Positions 1 to 6,932 are shown, counted from the stretch's first letter. The stretch: 10,517 bases of DNA from an uncultured Clostridia bacterium (GCA_944386375.1 CALXAW010000042.1:1-10517), one strand, 5' to 3'. Program-made: numbers and translations. The notes: generated from the sequence alone by a model not told the origin.

Positions 1-24
1 CGCTCCAAGGTTGCACACGATTTT
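1..24 (-). repeat. Dispersed repeat, copy 1 (partial at window edge)
   Basis: The first 24 bases match 7075-7098 at 20 of 24 positions, with mismatches at bases 8, 9, 19 and 24. Both share CGCTCCA and GTTGCACAC cores. In both places the repeat lies just downstream of the stop codon of a minus-strand gene (here the SpoVM-like gene, there the coiled-coil membrane gene) and in the same orientation. This suggests a small dispersed intergenic repeat family. The rest of this copy would extend beyond the left edge, so its full extent cannot be seen. Confidence 0.5.
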
Positions 25-37
25 AAGGCTTTCTAAT

Positions 38-109
38 TTATTTTATTCCAAATATTAATTTAACTATTTTACGCAAACATTTTGGAACTTTTTTTACTAC
101 TATAGTCAT
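38..109 (-). CDS. spoVM: Probable stage V sporulation protein M (SpoVM-like peptide, 23 aa)
   Basis: This is a 23-residue peptide beginning MTIVVKKVPK and ending LIFGIK. Its start is fixed by a perfect AGGAGG (117-122) seven bases upstream of the ATG. SpoVM is an amphipathic helical peptide of about 26 residues that binds the convex forespore membrane and anchors SpoIVA to begin spore coat assembly. The features seen here fit: tiny size, a short hydrophobic N-terminus, proline at position 9 (the same position as the functionally important Pro9 of Bacillus SpoVM), and a following Lys/Arg-rich amphipathic helix with a Phe-Gly near the end. The ribosome binding site overlaps the end of the upstream 49-residue gene (stop at 125), so the two are probably co-transcribed. 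The assignment is from pattern and family knowledge. The alternative is an unrelated amphipathic membrane peptide. Confidence 0.7.
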   Translation of the reverse strand: MTIVVKKVPKCLRKIVKLIFGIK

Positions 110-124
110 ATGTATTCCTCCTTT

Positions 125-274
125 TTAACAAGCTAACCATAGAAATCCTACAGCTATTATAGTTATGCCAATTAAAAATAACCATCCTGTTATTGGAAGT
201 AATAATACCATTATTATTCCAAGCCCTAATCCTATTAAACATATGCCTAATGTTTTTTTAAGTACTCCAAACAT
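125..274 (-). CDS. Small two-helix hydrophobic membrane protein, function unknown (49 aa)
   Basis: The 49-residue product starts MFGVLKKTLG and is almost entirely hydrophobic. One membrane segment spans about residues 9-26. A short break at Pro27-Gly30 and a Trp (LPITGW) follow, then a second segment at about 31-47, giving a helical hairpin. The start is supported by GGAGGT (284-289) nine bases upstream. It ends 15 bases before the SpoVM-like start and carries that gene's ribosome binding site directly after its stop, which points to a two-gene unit. I recognise the general look of small clostridial membrane proteins with a central LPxxGW turn but no named family. A role in sporulation membranes is inferred only from its neighbour. 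No convincing promoter was found between 275 and 396; a CATATTAT on the minus strand is at best a weak sigma-E-like -10. Confidence 0.75.
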   Translation of the reverse strand: MFGVLKKTLGICLIGLGLGIIMVLLLPITGWLFLIGITIIAVGFLWLAC

Positions 275-333
275 AATTACTTTACCTCCAATACTTTTAA
301 TATATAATATGTAATATTGTTTTTTTACGTGAC

Positions 334-362
334 TTTACTACTATTAATTATTTTGTTATAAT
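334..362 (+). promoter_or_regulatory. Probable sigma-A promoter for nth
   Basis: TTTACT (334-339) is separated by 17 bases from a perfect TATAAT (357-362), placing the transcription start about 25-30 bases before the nth start codon. The -35 matches the TTGACA consensus at four of six positions and the spacer length is ideal. The region is AT-rich, so chance matches are possible. Confidence 0.55.
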
Positions 363-396
363 TGTTTAAAATATATTGAAAGGAATGTAATATTAA

Positions 397-1029
397 ATGA
401 AGAAAAAAGATGAAGCAATTAAAATAATAGAAGTTTTAAAAAATACATACCCAGATGCTACTTGTAGTTTAGATTTTACTAATCCTTTTGAAATGGTTGT
501 TGCTGTTATGCTTTCTGCTCAATGTACAGATGAACGAGTAAATAAAACGACTCCTGCTCTTTTTAGTAGATGTAAAACTATACAGGATTTTGCAGATATT
601 GATATTAAAGAATTAGAAGATATTATTCATCCTTGCGGTTTTTATAAAAATAAAGCTAAAAATATAAAAAAATGTGCTAAACAGGTTTTAGAAAATTTTG
701 ATGGTAAGGTTCCTCAAACTATGGATGAGTTGCTAACTCTTGCTGGTGTTGGAAGAAAAAGCGCGAATGTAATATTATTAGAGGCTTTTGGTATTGCAAA
801 TGGTGTTGCTGTAGATACTCATGCTAAAAGAATTTCTAATAGAATTGGTTTTTCTAATAAAACAGAGCCAGAAAAAGTAGAACAAGATTTATTAAAGCAA
901 ATTCCTAAAGATTATTTAAAAGATGTAAATCATTTATTTGTTTGGCATGGTAGAAATACCTGTACTGCACGAAGTCCAAAGTGTGATACTTGCACTGTAA
1001 AAGATTTTTGCAAAACTTATAATTCTTAA
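397..1029 (+). CDS. nth: Endonuclease III (DNA glycosylase/AP lyase)
   Basis: This base-excision repair enzyme removes oxidised pyrimidines from DNA and cleaves the abasic site. The 210-residue product is full length for the family (E. coli Nth is 211). The helix-hairpin-helix is LAGVGRKSANVIL at about 115-127, with the Schiff-base lysine at K121. The catalytic aspartate is D140 in VDTHAKR. The C-terminal [4Fe-4S] cluster cysteines are C189, C196, C199 and C205, in the classic C-x6-C-x2-C-x5-C spacing. The ribosome binding site AAAGGA (379-384) lies 12 bases from the ATG, rather far; an ATG at 385 runs straight into TAA and can be excluded. A TTG-started mini-gene follows 52 bases downstream. 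EndoQ on the opposite strand gives this neighbourhood two base-damage repair enzymes. Confidence 0.97.
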   Translation: MKKKDEAIKIIEVLKNTYPDATCSLDFTNPFEMVVAVMLSAQCTDERVNKTTPALFSRCKTIQDFADIDIKELEDIIHPCGFYKNKAKNIKKCAKQVLENFDGKVPQTMDELLTLAGVGRKSANVILLEAFGIANGVAVDTHAKRISNRIGFSNKTEPEKVEQDLLKQIPKDYLKDVNHLFVWHGRNTCTARSPKCDTCTVKDFCKTYNS

Positions 1030-1081
1030 TATTTGTATAAAATATATTTTTAAAGCCATACTAATTTTAGAGGTGATTGTT

Positions 1082-1213
1082 TTGACAAATATAAATTGTT
1101 CTTCAAATTGTATTTATCAAAAAGACGGTAAGTGTTGTTATGAGTTAATATCTAAAACAGAAATATCACCTAATTCTTCTTGTGTATACTTTAAACCTAA
1201 AGAAGCGAAGTGA
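1082..1213 (+). CDS. Cys-rich mini-protein, function unknown (43 aa, TTG start)
   Basis: A 43-residue reading frame opens at TTG (1082) five bases after a strong ribosome binding site, AGAGGTGA (1069-1076), a near-perfect match to the 16S rRNA tail. The product starts MTNINCSSNC and carries cysteines at 6, 10, 18, 19 and 34, i.e. C-x3-C-x7-CC-x14-C, in a polar, helix-poor sequence with QKDGKC in the middle. This pattern resembles a family of very short clostridial proteins with CIYQKDGxC, which I recall being mis-annotated in databases as a lipid dehydratase; no such enzyme could fit in 43 residues. The cysteines suggest metal binding (possibly zinc) or redox, which is inference. It probably shares the nth transcript. 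Its last codons and TGA stop lie inside the 5' arm of the terminator hairpin. Confidence 0.72.
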   Translation: MTNINCSSNCIYQKDGKCCYELISKTEISPNSSCVYFKPKEAK

Positions 1214-1233
1214 AAATTCACTTCGCTTCTTTA
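1198..1233. terminator. Bidirectional rho-independent terminator between converging transcripts
   Basis: A perfect 17-bp inverted repeat (1198-1214 with 1217-1233) has only two unpaired central bases, so it would fold with a small AT loop. It lies between the plus-strand nth/mini-protein unit and the minus-strand xerD. Its outer bases (TAAAG / CTTTA) give a modest T-tract in both directions, so it probably stops both transcripts. The 5' arm also encodes the last residues of the Cys-rich mini-protein. Confidence 0.85.
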
Positions 1234-1276
1234 AGTTAGGAAGAAATAATGCATATAATGCACTATTATATATGTT

Positions 1277-2158
1277 TTATGCTCTTGGGTGAGCTTTTTT
1301 GTATACATTTTTTATTCCTTCATTTTGAAATTGCATATATATTTGTGTAGAAGATATATCAGAATGTCCAAGCATTGATTGTATTGCTTTTAAGTCTGCT
1401 CCATTTTGAAGTAAGTGTGTTGCAAAAGAATGTCTTAACACATGTGGTGTTATGTCTTTTGTTATATGTGCTTGTTCTTTATAATATTTTATTATTTTCC
1501 AAAATCCTTGTCTTGTTAATCTTTTTCCATTTATATTAACAAATAAGGCATTTTCGTTTTCGTCTTTTATTAAAAAGTCTCTTGCTTCTTCTATATATGC
1601 TTTAAGTGCTTTTAATGACATAGCTCCTAATGGTATTGTTCTTTGTTTTCCAGCATTTCTGCATAAAACAAAACCTTCTTCTAAGTTTACATCTTCTACA
1701 TTTAATGATATTATTTCTGTAACTCTCATACCTGTAGCATATGCAAATTCTAGCATAGCTTTATCACGTATTCCTTTTAAGTCAACACCTTTTGGTTGTT
1801 CTAATAATAATTCTATTTCTTTTGATGTTAATACACTAGGTAATCTTTTTTCTATTTTAGGTGATTTTATACCTTCTGTTGGGTCTGTTTTTACTTTTCT
1901 ATTTTTTAGCTCATATTGATAAAAAGACCTAATTGACGCAATTCCTCTAGATATTGTTGATGCTTTTTTCCCATTTTCATGTAAATATTTTATATATTCT
2001 CTTATGTCTTCTTGTTTTAATTTGTTATAATTCTTTTTATTTTCGTTGATAAATGCTTCAAATTGTTTTAAATCTCTTTTGTATGATTGTAAAGTATTAT
2101 TTGACAATTTTTTGCCAAATTCTAGAAATTCGAAAAATTGTTTTAATTGTTTTTCCAT
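1277..2158 (-). CDS. xerD: Tyrosine recombinase XerD (chromosome dimer resolution)
   Basis: XerD resolves chromosome dimers at dif by strand exchange through a covalent phosphotyrosine. The 293-residue length matches Bacillus XerD (about 296). The N-terminal SAM-like core-binding domain covers about 1-90 and the catalytic domain about 105-293. Visible active-site residues are R145 (ATGMRVTEI), H239 and R242 (HVLRHSFATHLL), H265 (LGHSDISSTQIY) and nucleophile Y274. The beta-hairpin that usually reads GKGNKER is instead RNAGKQR and one residue shorter; K171 is the only lysine there. The start is supported by AGGTGGGGG six bases upstream. It lies downstream of spoIIM, as in Bacillus, where spoIIM and xerD are also close. 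It is the last gene before the shared terminator. XerC-type naming cannot be excluded from sequence alone, but the context favours XerD. Confidence 0.9.
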   Translation of the reverse strand: MEKQLKQFFEFLEFGKKLSNNTLQSYKRDLKQFEAFINENKKNYNKLKQEDIREYIKYLHENGKKASTISRGIASIRSFYQYELKNRKVKTDPTEGIKSPKIEKRLPSVLTSKEIELLLEQPKGVDLKGIRDKAMLEFAYATGMRVTEIISLNVEDVNLEEGFVLCRNAGKQRTIPLGAMSLKALKAYIEEARDFLIKDENENALFVNINGKRLTRQGFWKIIKYYKEQAHITKDITPHVLRHSFATHLLQNGADLKAIQSMLGHSDISSTQIYMQFQNEGIKNVYKKAHPRA

Positions 2159-2259
2159 TATTTTCCCCCACCTATTGTTTTCTATTTAATATTTACATAA
2201 CCTATATTCTATGTTATATCAAAATAAATTAAAAATGTAAATGGTTTTTTAGTATTTTT

Positions 2260-2904
2260 TTAAAAATATTTTATAACTCCTTCTAATATTCCACCAGATA
2301 CATTGATTTTTACTACAGCTGATACTACTAATACCATTAACATAATAAATGAAAATATACTATGCCTAATTATTTCTATTTTTATATTTTCTTTTCTTTT
2401 ATCTTTCATTATGGATTTATATAATTTCATACAACTTACACCTAGCGCAATTATGGCTGGAACAAATAAAATGTTTTGTAAAAAAATTGTTGTAAATACA
2501 AATGCAATTCCTTTTGAAAATCCCATTGTATAAATACATGCTGATATTGTATACCCAAGGCAAAAGCCTCTAAATAAAATTATGCCAAATACAATTGGGA
2601 TTCCAATTAAAGTAGTTCCTGCAAACCACAACCCAAAAGCTAAAACAATATTATCTCTTATACTTGTTTTTAGCGAATCTACTGTATTTATATCTCCTTG
2701 CTCTTTTGCTGTAGTTACATAATTATTTATATATGTAGAAATTTCTTCTTTTTGATTATCTTTACTATTATTTATAAACATTACACCTAAAAAAATTCCT
2801 ACTATTAGCATTAATGTTATAATTATATAATCTCTTAAATTTGCTGTAACATGTTCTATAATAACATTGTGTAATTTTAATTTTTTTTGCTTAGTTTTTG
2901 CCAT
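2260..2904 (-). CDS. spoIIM: Stage II sporulation protein M (engulfment)
   Basis: SpoIIM is the polytopic membrane partner that localises the peptidoglycan hydrolases SpoIID and SpoIIP during forespore engulfment. The 214-residue product matches the family length and layout: a basic cytoplasmic N-terminus, a membrane segment at about 26-44, an extracytoplasmic loop of about 45-84, then clustered hydrophobic segments at about 85-129, 133-159 and 183-202. The conserved family signature GIILFRGFCLGY lies at 107-118 with R112-G113. The start has AAGGAG (2912-2917) seven bases upstream. It lies 81 bases after endoQ and 101 bases before xerD. No terminator was seen in either gap, so it is probably part of the same transcript; the 2905-2985 gap could also hold its own sporulation promoter, but I could not make out a clear one. 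Confidence 0.92.
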   Translation of the reverse strand: MAKTKQKKLKLHNVIIEHVTANLRDYIIITLMLIVGIFLGVMFINNSKDNQKEEISTYINNYVTTAKEQGDINTVDSLKTSIRDNIVLAFGLWFAGTTLIGIPIVFGIILFRGFCLGYTISACIYTMGFSKGIAFVFTTIFLQNILFVPAIIALGVSCMKLYKSIMKDKRKENIKIEIIRHSIFSFIMLMVLVVSAVVKINVSGGILEGVIKYF

Positions 2905-2985
2905 TAAAATTCTCCTTAATTTTAGTTTCTACATAATGTCTATTCGATAAAGAGAATTTTTAGAACTTATATAATTTGTAGCTTA

Positions 2986-4173
2986 TTATTTTACTTTGCC
3001 ATATACTCCTCCACCACCAGATTGTACTTGCATTTTTCCGCTTCTAGCTTTTACAATATTGTTTGCAATTTTTTCTCCAACTAGTGATTCTATATCGTCT
3101 TTTGATAATTTATGTAAAATGTTCATTTCTGTATCAAAATGATTTAATAATTTTTCAATTGTTTTATTGCCTAAGCCTGGTATAAAGTTAAGTGGAATTT
3201 GATATATATATGGTGGTCTGTGAGCTGGACTTTTAGATTCTTTTTTGTCTTTTATTAATTCTATTCTATCAAAAACTCCAAAAGTAACTTTATCACTTCC
3301 ACATTTTGGACAAATTTCTACAGGCTCTTTTGTTTCTATAGAGCAATTGCAATTATCACAATATGTTCTATGATATTTTCCAAGTTTTGGGTCTAGCCCA
3401 TAATTTGCTAAAACCTTTCTGCCATCTTCCCTTTTTAATGCTTTTACAACTTCTTTAAAGCTTATATCTTCTACTTGCATTTTGTTATATTCTCTTGCAA
3501 TTTTAGGTAAAGAATGTGCATCTGAATTTGTAACAAAGGTTTTATTTTCTAGTTCTGATATTGTATCTGCTAAAAAAGTGTCAGAACTTAATCCTAATTC
3601 TACTGCAAATATTTTATCATATTTTTCTTTAAAGATGCTTTTTAGTCTATCTGTACAATTTCCATAATAGCTTTTATGTGGTGTAAATATATGTGCTGGA
3701 ATTAATATTCCATTATATTTTTCTACAATATCTATTAAATCATATCCAGATAAATTTGATCTTTGTGTACTTAATGTTATATTTTTTATATGTGTACTCA
3801 TTTCTTTAGAAAATGCCTTTATATCTTTTAAAAATGGAAAAAAGCATACATTATGTGCGCTTCCAGATTTTCCATTTCTTCCTTTTTCTGATGTTTCTAC
3901 TTCACTTCCTAGTAATATACAAACTTTGTTTTTATATATTATGCCTCCATCTTTTAACTCAAAAGCATCTCCTGTTTTTAAAAAATTTTCTATATCTTCT
4001 ATTACATATGGAGATGCACAATCTATAATTCCAACTATATTTATTCCTTTTCTTTCTGCACATTCTTTTGCTATATTTGCAAAATTTAAAGACCTTGCAG
4101 CAGTTATTTTTATTGGTTTGCCATTTTCGCTTCTACCTATATGTACATGCATATCTGCAAATACCTCGTACAT
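2986..4173 (-). CDS. Endonuclease Q (PHP-domain nuclease for deaminated DNA)
   Basis: EndoQ cleaves DNA 5' of deaminated bases (uracil, hypoxanthine, xanthine) and abasic sites; it is characterised in Thermococcales and in Bacillus. The 395-residue product has the expected order. A PHP metal-dependent phosphoesterase domain (about 1-235) has metal ligands in DMHVH (D7, H9, H11), D51, GSEVE (E91), H107, PAHIFTPH (H161, H166), E192 and NSDAH (D218, H220). A zinc finger follows with C272, C275, C288 and C291 (C277 is extra). A helix-hairpin-helix IPGLGNKTIEKLL sits at about 331-343, and the tail is Gly-rich, GGGGVYGK. The start lies 11 bases after AGGAGA (4185-4190), itself just past the upstream gene's stop, and the genes are 21 bases apart. 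The grouping with spoIIM is noteworthy. A general PHP phosphoesterase is less likely because all three EndoQ modules are present. Confidence 0.88.
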   Translation of the reverse strand: MYEVFADMHVHIGRSENGKPIKITAARSLNFANIAKECAERKGINIVGIIDCASPYVIEDIENFLKTGDAFELKDGGIIYKNKVCILLGSEVETSEKGRNGKSGSAHNVCFFPFLKDIKAFSKEMSTHIKNITLSTQRSNLSGYDLIDIVEKYNGILIPAHIFTPHKSYYGNCTDRLKSIFKEKYDKIFAVELGLSSDTFLADTISELENKTFVTNSDAHSLPKIAREYNKMQVEDISFKEVVKALKREDGRKVLANYGLDPKLGKYHRTYCDNCNCSIETKEPVEICPKCGSDKVTFGVFDRIELIKDKKESKSPAHRPPYIYQIPLNFIPGLGNKTIEKLLNHFDTEMNILHKLSKDDIESLVGEKIANNIVKARSGKMQVQSGGGGVYGKVK

Positions 4174-4194
4174 TTTTTATATCATCTCCTACTA

Positions 4195-5001
4195 TTATTC
4201 CTCATTTGGTATGTTTTCGCTATTTATTCTTTCTATTATTTTTCTTGTGGTTTCTTCACTAAATAATGCTCTATGTGGATTATAGTTTTTGTCTTTGAAC
4301 ATTTGGTTTGTGATTATATCTTTATATTTTGAAACTTCTAAATCAACTTTTGGTGCATATTCATATGCTACTTGTTTTATAAATTCTTTTATATCTGCTG
4401 TTTCTGCATATATTTTTACTAATTTTTTAAATGATTTTACACTTACTCTTTCATTTTGTGCGATTTCTATATTTTCCATTTCTTTTACATATTCTATAAA
4501 TGTATTTAAAAATCTATTGTAAACATCTTTTAAGTTTCTATGTTCTAATAATACTATTGCTTCTTCTGCTTCAAAACCTATTCTTTCTGGTCTATCTATA
4601 AGCATACCACCAAATTGATCCACTAATTCTAATATATCACTTTCTCTTTCTCTTGGGTTACTATTGCTATATCTGTTAACCTCTTCACATATTTTGCAAA
4701 ATCTTTTACTAAAACCTAATGTGTTATATAAATAATTTGCTCCTTCTAATGCATATGTTTGTAGTTTACCTATTTTTTGTGGGTCATCTACTTTTTTACA
4801 GTTGCATAATAAGCATGCTGTTAATACCAAGTTTTTATCTACATCTATTTTCATATAATCTATAAATTGTCTAGCTATTTCTGTTTTTAGTATTACAGAT
4901 TTATCTAAGTAAATACCCGTTTTTTTAGCTAGATAATACACTATTTCTATTTTTGAAACTGGGTTTTCTTCTTTTAATATATATTCTGCAAAAGTTTCCA
5001 T
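4195..5001 (-). CDS. Degenerate HD-domain-like protein, function unknown
   Basis: The 268-residue soluble, mostly alpha-helical protein has no signal peptide or membrane segment. Residues about 30-140 read like an HD-type helical fold: LTACLLCNCKK (60-70) sits where HD phosphohydrolases have ALLHDIGK, but the metal-binding His-Asp is replaced by C66-N67. The later helix SDILELVDQFGG retains an aspartate (D128) where HD proteins have their last ligand. Cysteines 63, 66 and 68, then 102 and 105 (FCKIC), form a cluster that could bind a metal in another way. The C-terminal third is charged and helical. It is the first gene of the apparent operon with endoQ, 21 bases downstream. AAAGGA (5008-5013) lies six bases before the ATG. 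The HD relationship is inferred by eye and is uncertain; catalytic activity of the usual HD kind seems unlikely. It may be a structural or regulatory partner of EndoQ. Confidence 0.8.
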   Translation of the reverse strand: METFAEYILKEENPVSKIEIVYYLAKKTGIYLDKSVILKTEIARQFIDYMKIDVDKNLVLTACLLCNCKKVDDPQKIGKLQTYALEGANYLYNTLGFSKRFCKICEEVNRYSNSNPRERESDILELVDQFGGMLIDRPERIGFEAEEAIVLLEHRNLKDVYNRFLNTFIEYVKEMENIEIAQNERVSVKSFKKLVKIYAETADIKEFIKQVAYEYAPKVDLEVSKYKDIITNQMFKDKNYNPHRALFSEETTRKIIERINSENIPNEE

Positions 5002-5115
5002 GCTTTTTCCTTTCCGCTAAGCTAAAATATAATTCTAACCCAACTAATTTTTTATAACTAATCTTATAATATTATTATAAAATAAGTAAATTAAATTTTC
5101 AATAACTTTTACTAT

Positions 5116-5159
5116 TTGTAATATACTTGTAATATTTTCGTTATATTTTTGTAATATAT
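5116..5159. repeat. Four-copy 11-bp tandem repeat upstream of the HD/endoQ operon
   Basis: TTGTAATAT occurs at 5116, 5127 and 5149, and a 7-of-9 variant (TCGTTATAT) fills the 5138 slot, so four units are spaced exactly 11 bp apart. The array abuts the RNase HI stop codon and lies about 115-158 bases upstream of the HD-like start. Helical phasing suggests a protein-binding or intrinsically bent site. The composition is AT-rich, so chance slippage is also possible. The rest of the 5002-5115 gap holds only the ribosome binding site and AT-rich sequence; I see no clear promoter or terminator there. Confidence 0.55.
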
Positions 5160-5597
5160 TTAAGATATTGTAGAAATTGCATTTCTGGCAAGTTCGTCAC
5201 ATCTATTATTATATTCATTGTCACTATGGCCTTTTACTTTTATAAATGTAACTGTATGTATTTTGGTTAAATTATATAGTTCTACCCACAGTTCTTTGTT
5301 TTTTACATCTTTTTTATCTGCTGTTTTCCAACCTTTTTTTAACCAATTATAAATCCAACCTTGATTAAATGCATTTACAACATATGCACTATCACTATAT
5401 ATTTCCACTTCACATGGTTGTTTTAGCAATTTTAGCCCTTCTATTACTGCTGTTAGTTCCATTATATTATTTGTAGTTTCTTTTTCTGCTCCATATATTT
5501 CTTTTTTTTCGCTTTTATACATCAATATTGTTCCCCAACCTCCTGGACCAGGATTACCAGAACATGCACCATCTGTATATATTATTACCTTTTTCAT
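5160..5597 (-). CDS. rnhA: Ribonuclease HI
   Basis: RNase HI degrades the RNA strand of RNA:DNA hybrids (R-loops, primers, misincorporated ribonucleotides). With the start at 5597 the product is 145 residues, beginning [10 protein letters not shown]. The active-site residues then fall at D9, E47, D69, H124 and D134, almost the E. coli numbering (10, 48, 70, 124, 134). Motifs are [28 protein letters not shown] and [16 protein letters not shown]; the basic handle region [13 protein letters not shown] is present. The frame is open to 5687, but that extension would cover the divergent promoter and add a hydrophobic, unrelated leader. A start at 5609 has GAAGGG (5611-5616) only one base away, whereas 5597 has it 13 bases away, slightly long. 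I prefer 5597. It may be co-transcribed with the operon below, since no terminator follows. Confidence 0.93.
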   Translation of the reverse strand: MKKVIIYTDGACSGNPGPGGWGTILMYKSEKKEIYGAEKETTNNIMELTAVIEGLKLLKQPCEVEIYSDSAYVVNAFNQGWIYNWLKKGWKTADKKDVKNKELWVELYNLTKIHTVTFIKVKGHSDNEYNNRCDELARNAISTIS

Positions 5598-5634
5598 TTT
5601 TCTATTCATTCCCTTCACACATATGAATTTATAA

Positions 5635-5663
5635 TTGCATTTTATAACGACTACTGATATAAT
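5635..5663 (+). promoter_or_regulatory. Extended -10 sigma-A promoter for tmcAL
   Basis: TTGCAT (5635-5640), a 17-base spacer and a perfect TATAAT (5658-5663) preceded by TG at 5655-5656 form an extended -10 promoter. Transcription would start near 5670, about 30 bases before the tmcAL ATG. Its -10 overlaps that of the opposite promoter. Confidence 0.65.
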
Positions 5664-5687
5664 AACATAAAGATTTTTTAAAAACAA
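5659..5687 (-). promoter_or_regulatory. Probable promoter for rnhA, overlapping the tmcAL promoter
   Basis: Read on the minus strand, TTGTTT (5682-5687) is followed after 17 bases by TATTAT (5659-5664). The two divergent -10 boxes share five base pairs, so polymerase could occupy only one at a time. The -35 reaches the tmcAL ribosome binding site. Confidence 0.45.
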
Positions 5688-5699
5688 GGAGTTACTTAA

Positions 5700-6932
5700 A
5701 TGAGCAAAGTGTTAGGTATAATTGCAGAATATAACCCATTTCATAATGGGCATTTGTATCATTTAATTAAAGCAAAACAACTTACTAAGTCAGATTTTAC
5801 AGTTGCAGTAATTAGTGGTAATTTTACACAACGTGGTGAGCCTTCTTTAATTGATAAATGGTCTAAGGCTGAATCTGCTATATTAGGTGGTGTGGATTTA
5901 GTTATAGAATTACCTGTTTTATATTCTATTTCTAGTGCAGAAAATTTTGCAGAAGGTGCCATAAAGTTACTAGACTCTTTTAAGGTTGTTGATGACATAG
6001 CCTTTGGTGCAGAAACAGCAGATATAACCATTTTAAATAAATTTGCCGAGGTTTTATATACAGAACCTAAAGAATATAAAACTTTACTTTCACACGAACT
6101 TGGAAAAGGTCTTTCATACCCTAAGGCAAGGCAAAATGCTTTAATGATTTATTTAAATGATATAAGAAAATTTGTAAATGTTTTATCTCATCCTAATAAT
6201 ATTTTGGGTATTGAATATTTAAAGGCTTTAAAAAAGTGTAAAAGTAATATTAATCCAGTTGTAATAAAACGTACAAACACTGGTTATAATGATTTAAAAT
6301 TTTCTGGTAATATTGCAAGTGCCACAGCTATTAGAGATTTAGTGGCAAATAATAATATAAAAAAATTAAATACAGTTATGCCAATTGGCTCTTATTCTAT
6401 TTTAACCGAAAATATAACACGTGGTCATGTTGTTAAAAATTTAAGTAATTTTGATAAAGAAATAATATATAATTTAAGAAGAATGTCTACAGATGAAATT
6501 AGAAATTTGCCAGATGTTTCTGAAGGTTTAGAAAATGCAATAAAAAAAGCTGCAAATTCTTGCAATACTGTAACAGAGTTTATTAATATAGTAACTTCTA
6601 AAAGATATACTCAAACTAGAATTAAAAGAATTTTATTATATAGTTTATTACAAATTAGCAAAAAAGATATAGCTCTTTCTAAAAAAATAACACCATATGC
6701 ACGAGTTTTAGGTTTTAACGAAAAGGGCAAATATTTACTTTCTGAAATTTTAAGAGTAAATCCTAAAGTGCCATTTATTACATCTGTAAAAAAGTTTGTA
6801 GATACAACTTCTAATAAAAATTTACTTGCTATGTTGCAAAATGATATTTGGGCAACTAATGTATATACATTAGCTTATGGCCGCGACTCTTGGAGTAATT
6901 TAGATTATACTAAAAAAATTGTAAGTATCTAA
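5700..6932 (+). CDS. tmcAL: tRNA(Met) cytidine acetate ligase (TmcAL/YlbM family)
   Basis: TmcAL makes N4-acetylcytidine at the wobble position (C34) of elongator tRNA-Met, activating acetate with ATP; this helps tRNA-Met avoid misreading isoleucine codons. The 410-residue product matches the family length. The N-terminal nucleotidyltransferase-like domain carries the HIGH-type motif EYNPFHNGH (10-18) and [12 protein letters not shown] (38-49), followed by AFGAETAD (101-108), the [12 protein letters not shown] segment (about 167-178) and SATAIRD (207-213). The C-terminal half is helical. AAGGAG (5686-5691) lies eight bases upstream of the ATG. It is transcribed alone from an extended -10 promoter and is followed by a palindrome block with a terminator at 6996-7024. 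The assignment is firm from the motifs. Confidence 0.95.
   Translation: MSKVLGIIAEYNPFHNGHLYHLIKAKQLTKSDFTVAVISGNFTQRGEPSLIDKWSKAESAILGGVDLVIELPVLYSISSAENFAEGAIKLLDSFKVVDDIAFGAETADITILNKFAEVLYTEPKEYKTLLSHELGKGLSYPKARQNALMIYLNDIRKFVNVLSHPNNILGIEYLKALKKCKSNINPVVIKRTNTGYNDLKFSGNIASATAIRDLVANNNIKKLNTVMPIGSYSILTENITRGHVVKNLSNFDKEIIYNLRRMSTDEIRNLPDVSEGLENAIKKAANSCNTVTEFINIVTSKRYTQTRIKRILLYSLLQISKKDIALSKKITPYARVLGFNEKGKYLLSEILRVNPKVPFITSVKKFVDTTSNKNLLAMLQNDIWATNVYTLAYGRDSWSNLDYTKKIVSI

Noticed and set aside
275..396. Sigma-E promoter for the two tiny minus-strand genes
   Set aside because: A CATATTAT resembles a sigma-E -10, but no matching -35 at the right distance was seen, so it is not listed as a feature.
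1234..1276. TGCATATAATGCA-like short palindromes after xerD
   Set aside because: They are short, imperfect and AT-rich. Chance pairing is likely, and the 1198-1233 hairpin already explains termination.
3926..4285. Plus-strand 119-codon hydrophobic open frame (and smaller plus frames across 3482-4522)
   Set aside because: These lie opposite the well-supported endoQ and HD-like genes. They lack ribosome binding sites, and their Phe/Leu/Ser-rich content is typical of antisense reading of AT-rich genes.
5598..5687. N-terminal extension of RNase HI (up to 30 extra residues)
   Set aside because: It would overlap the divergent promoter. The catalytic residues match the E. coli numbering only with the start at 5597, and the extra leader is hydrophobic and unlike the family.
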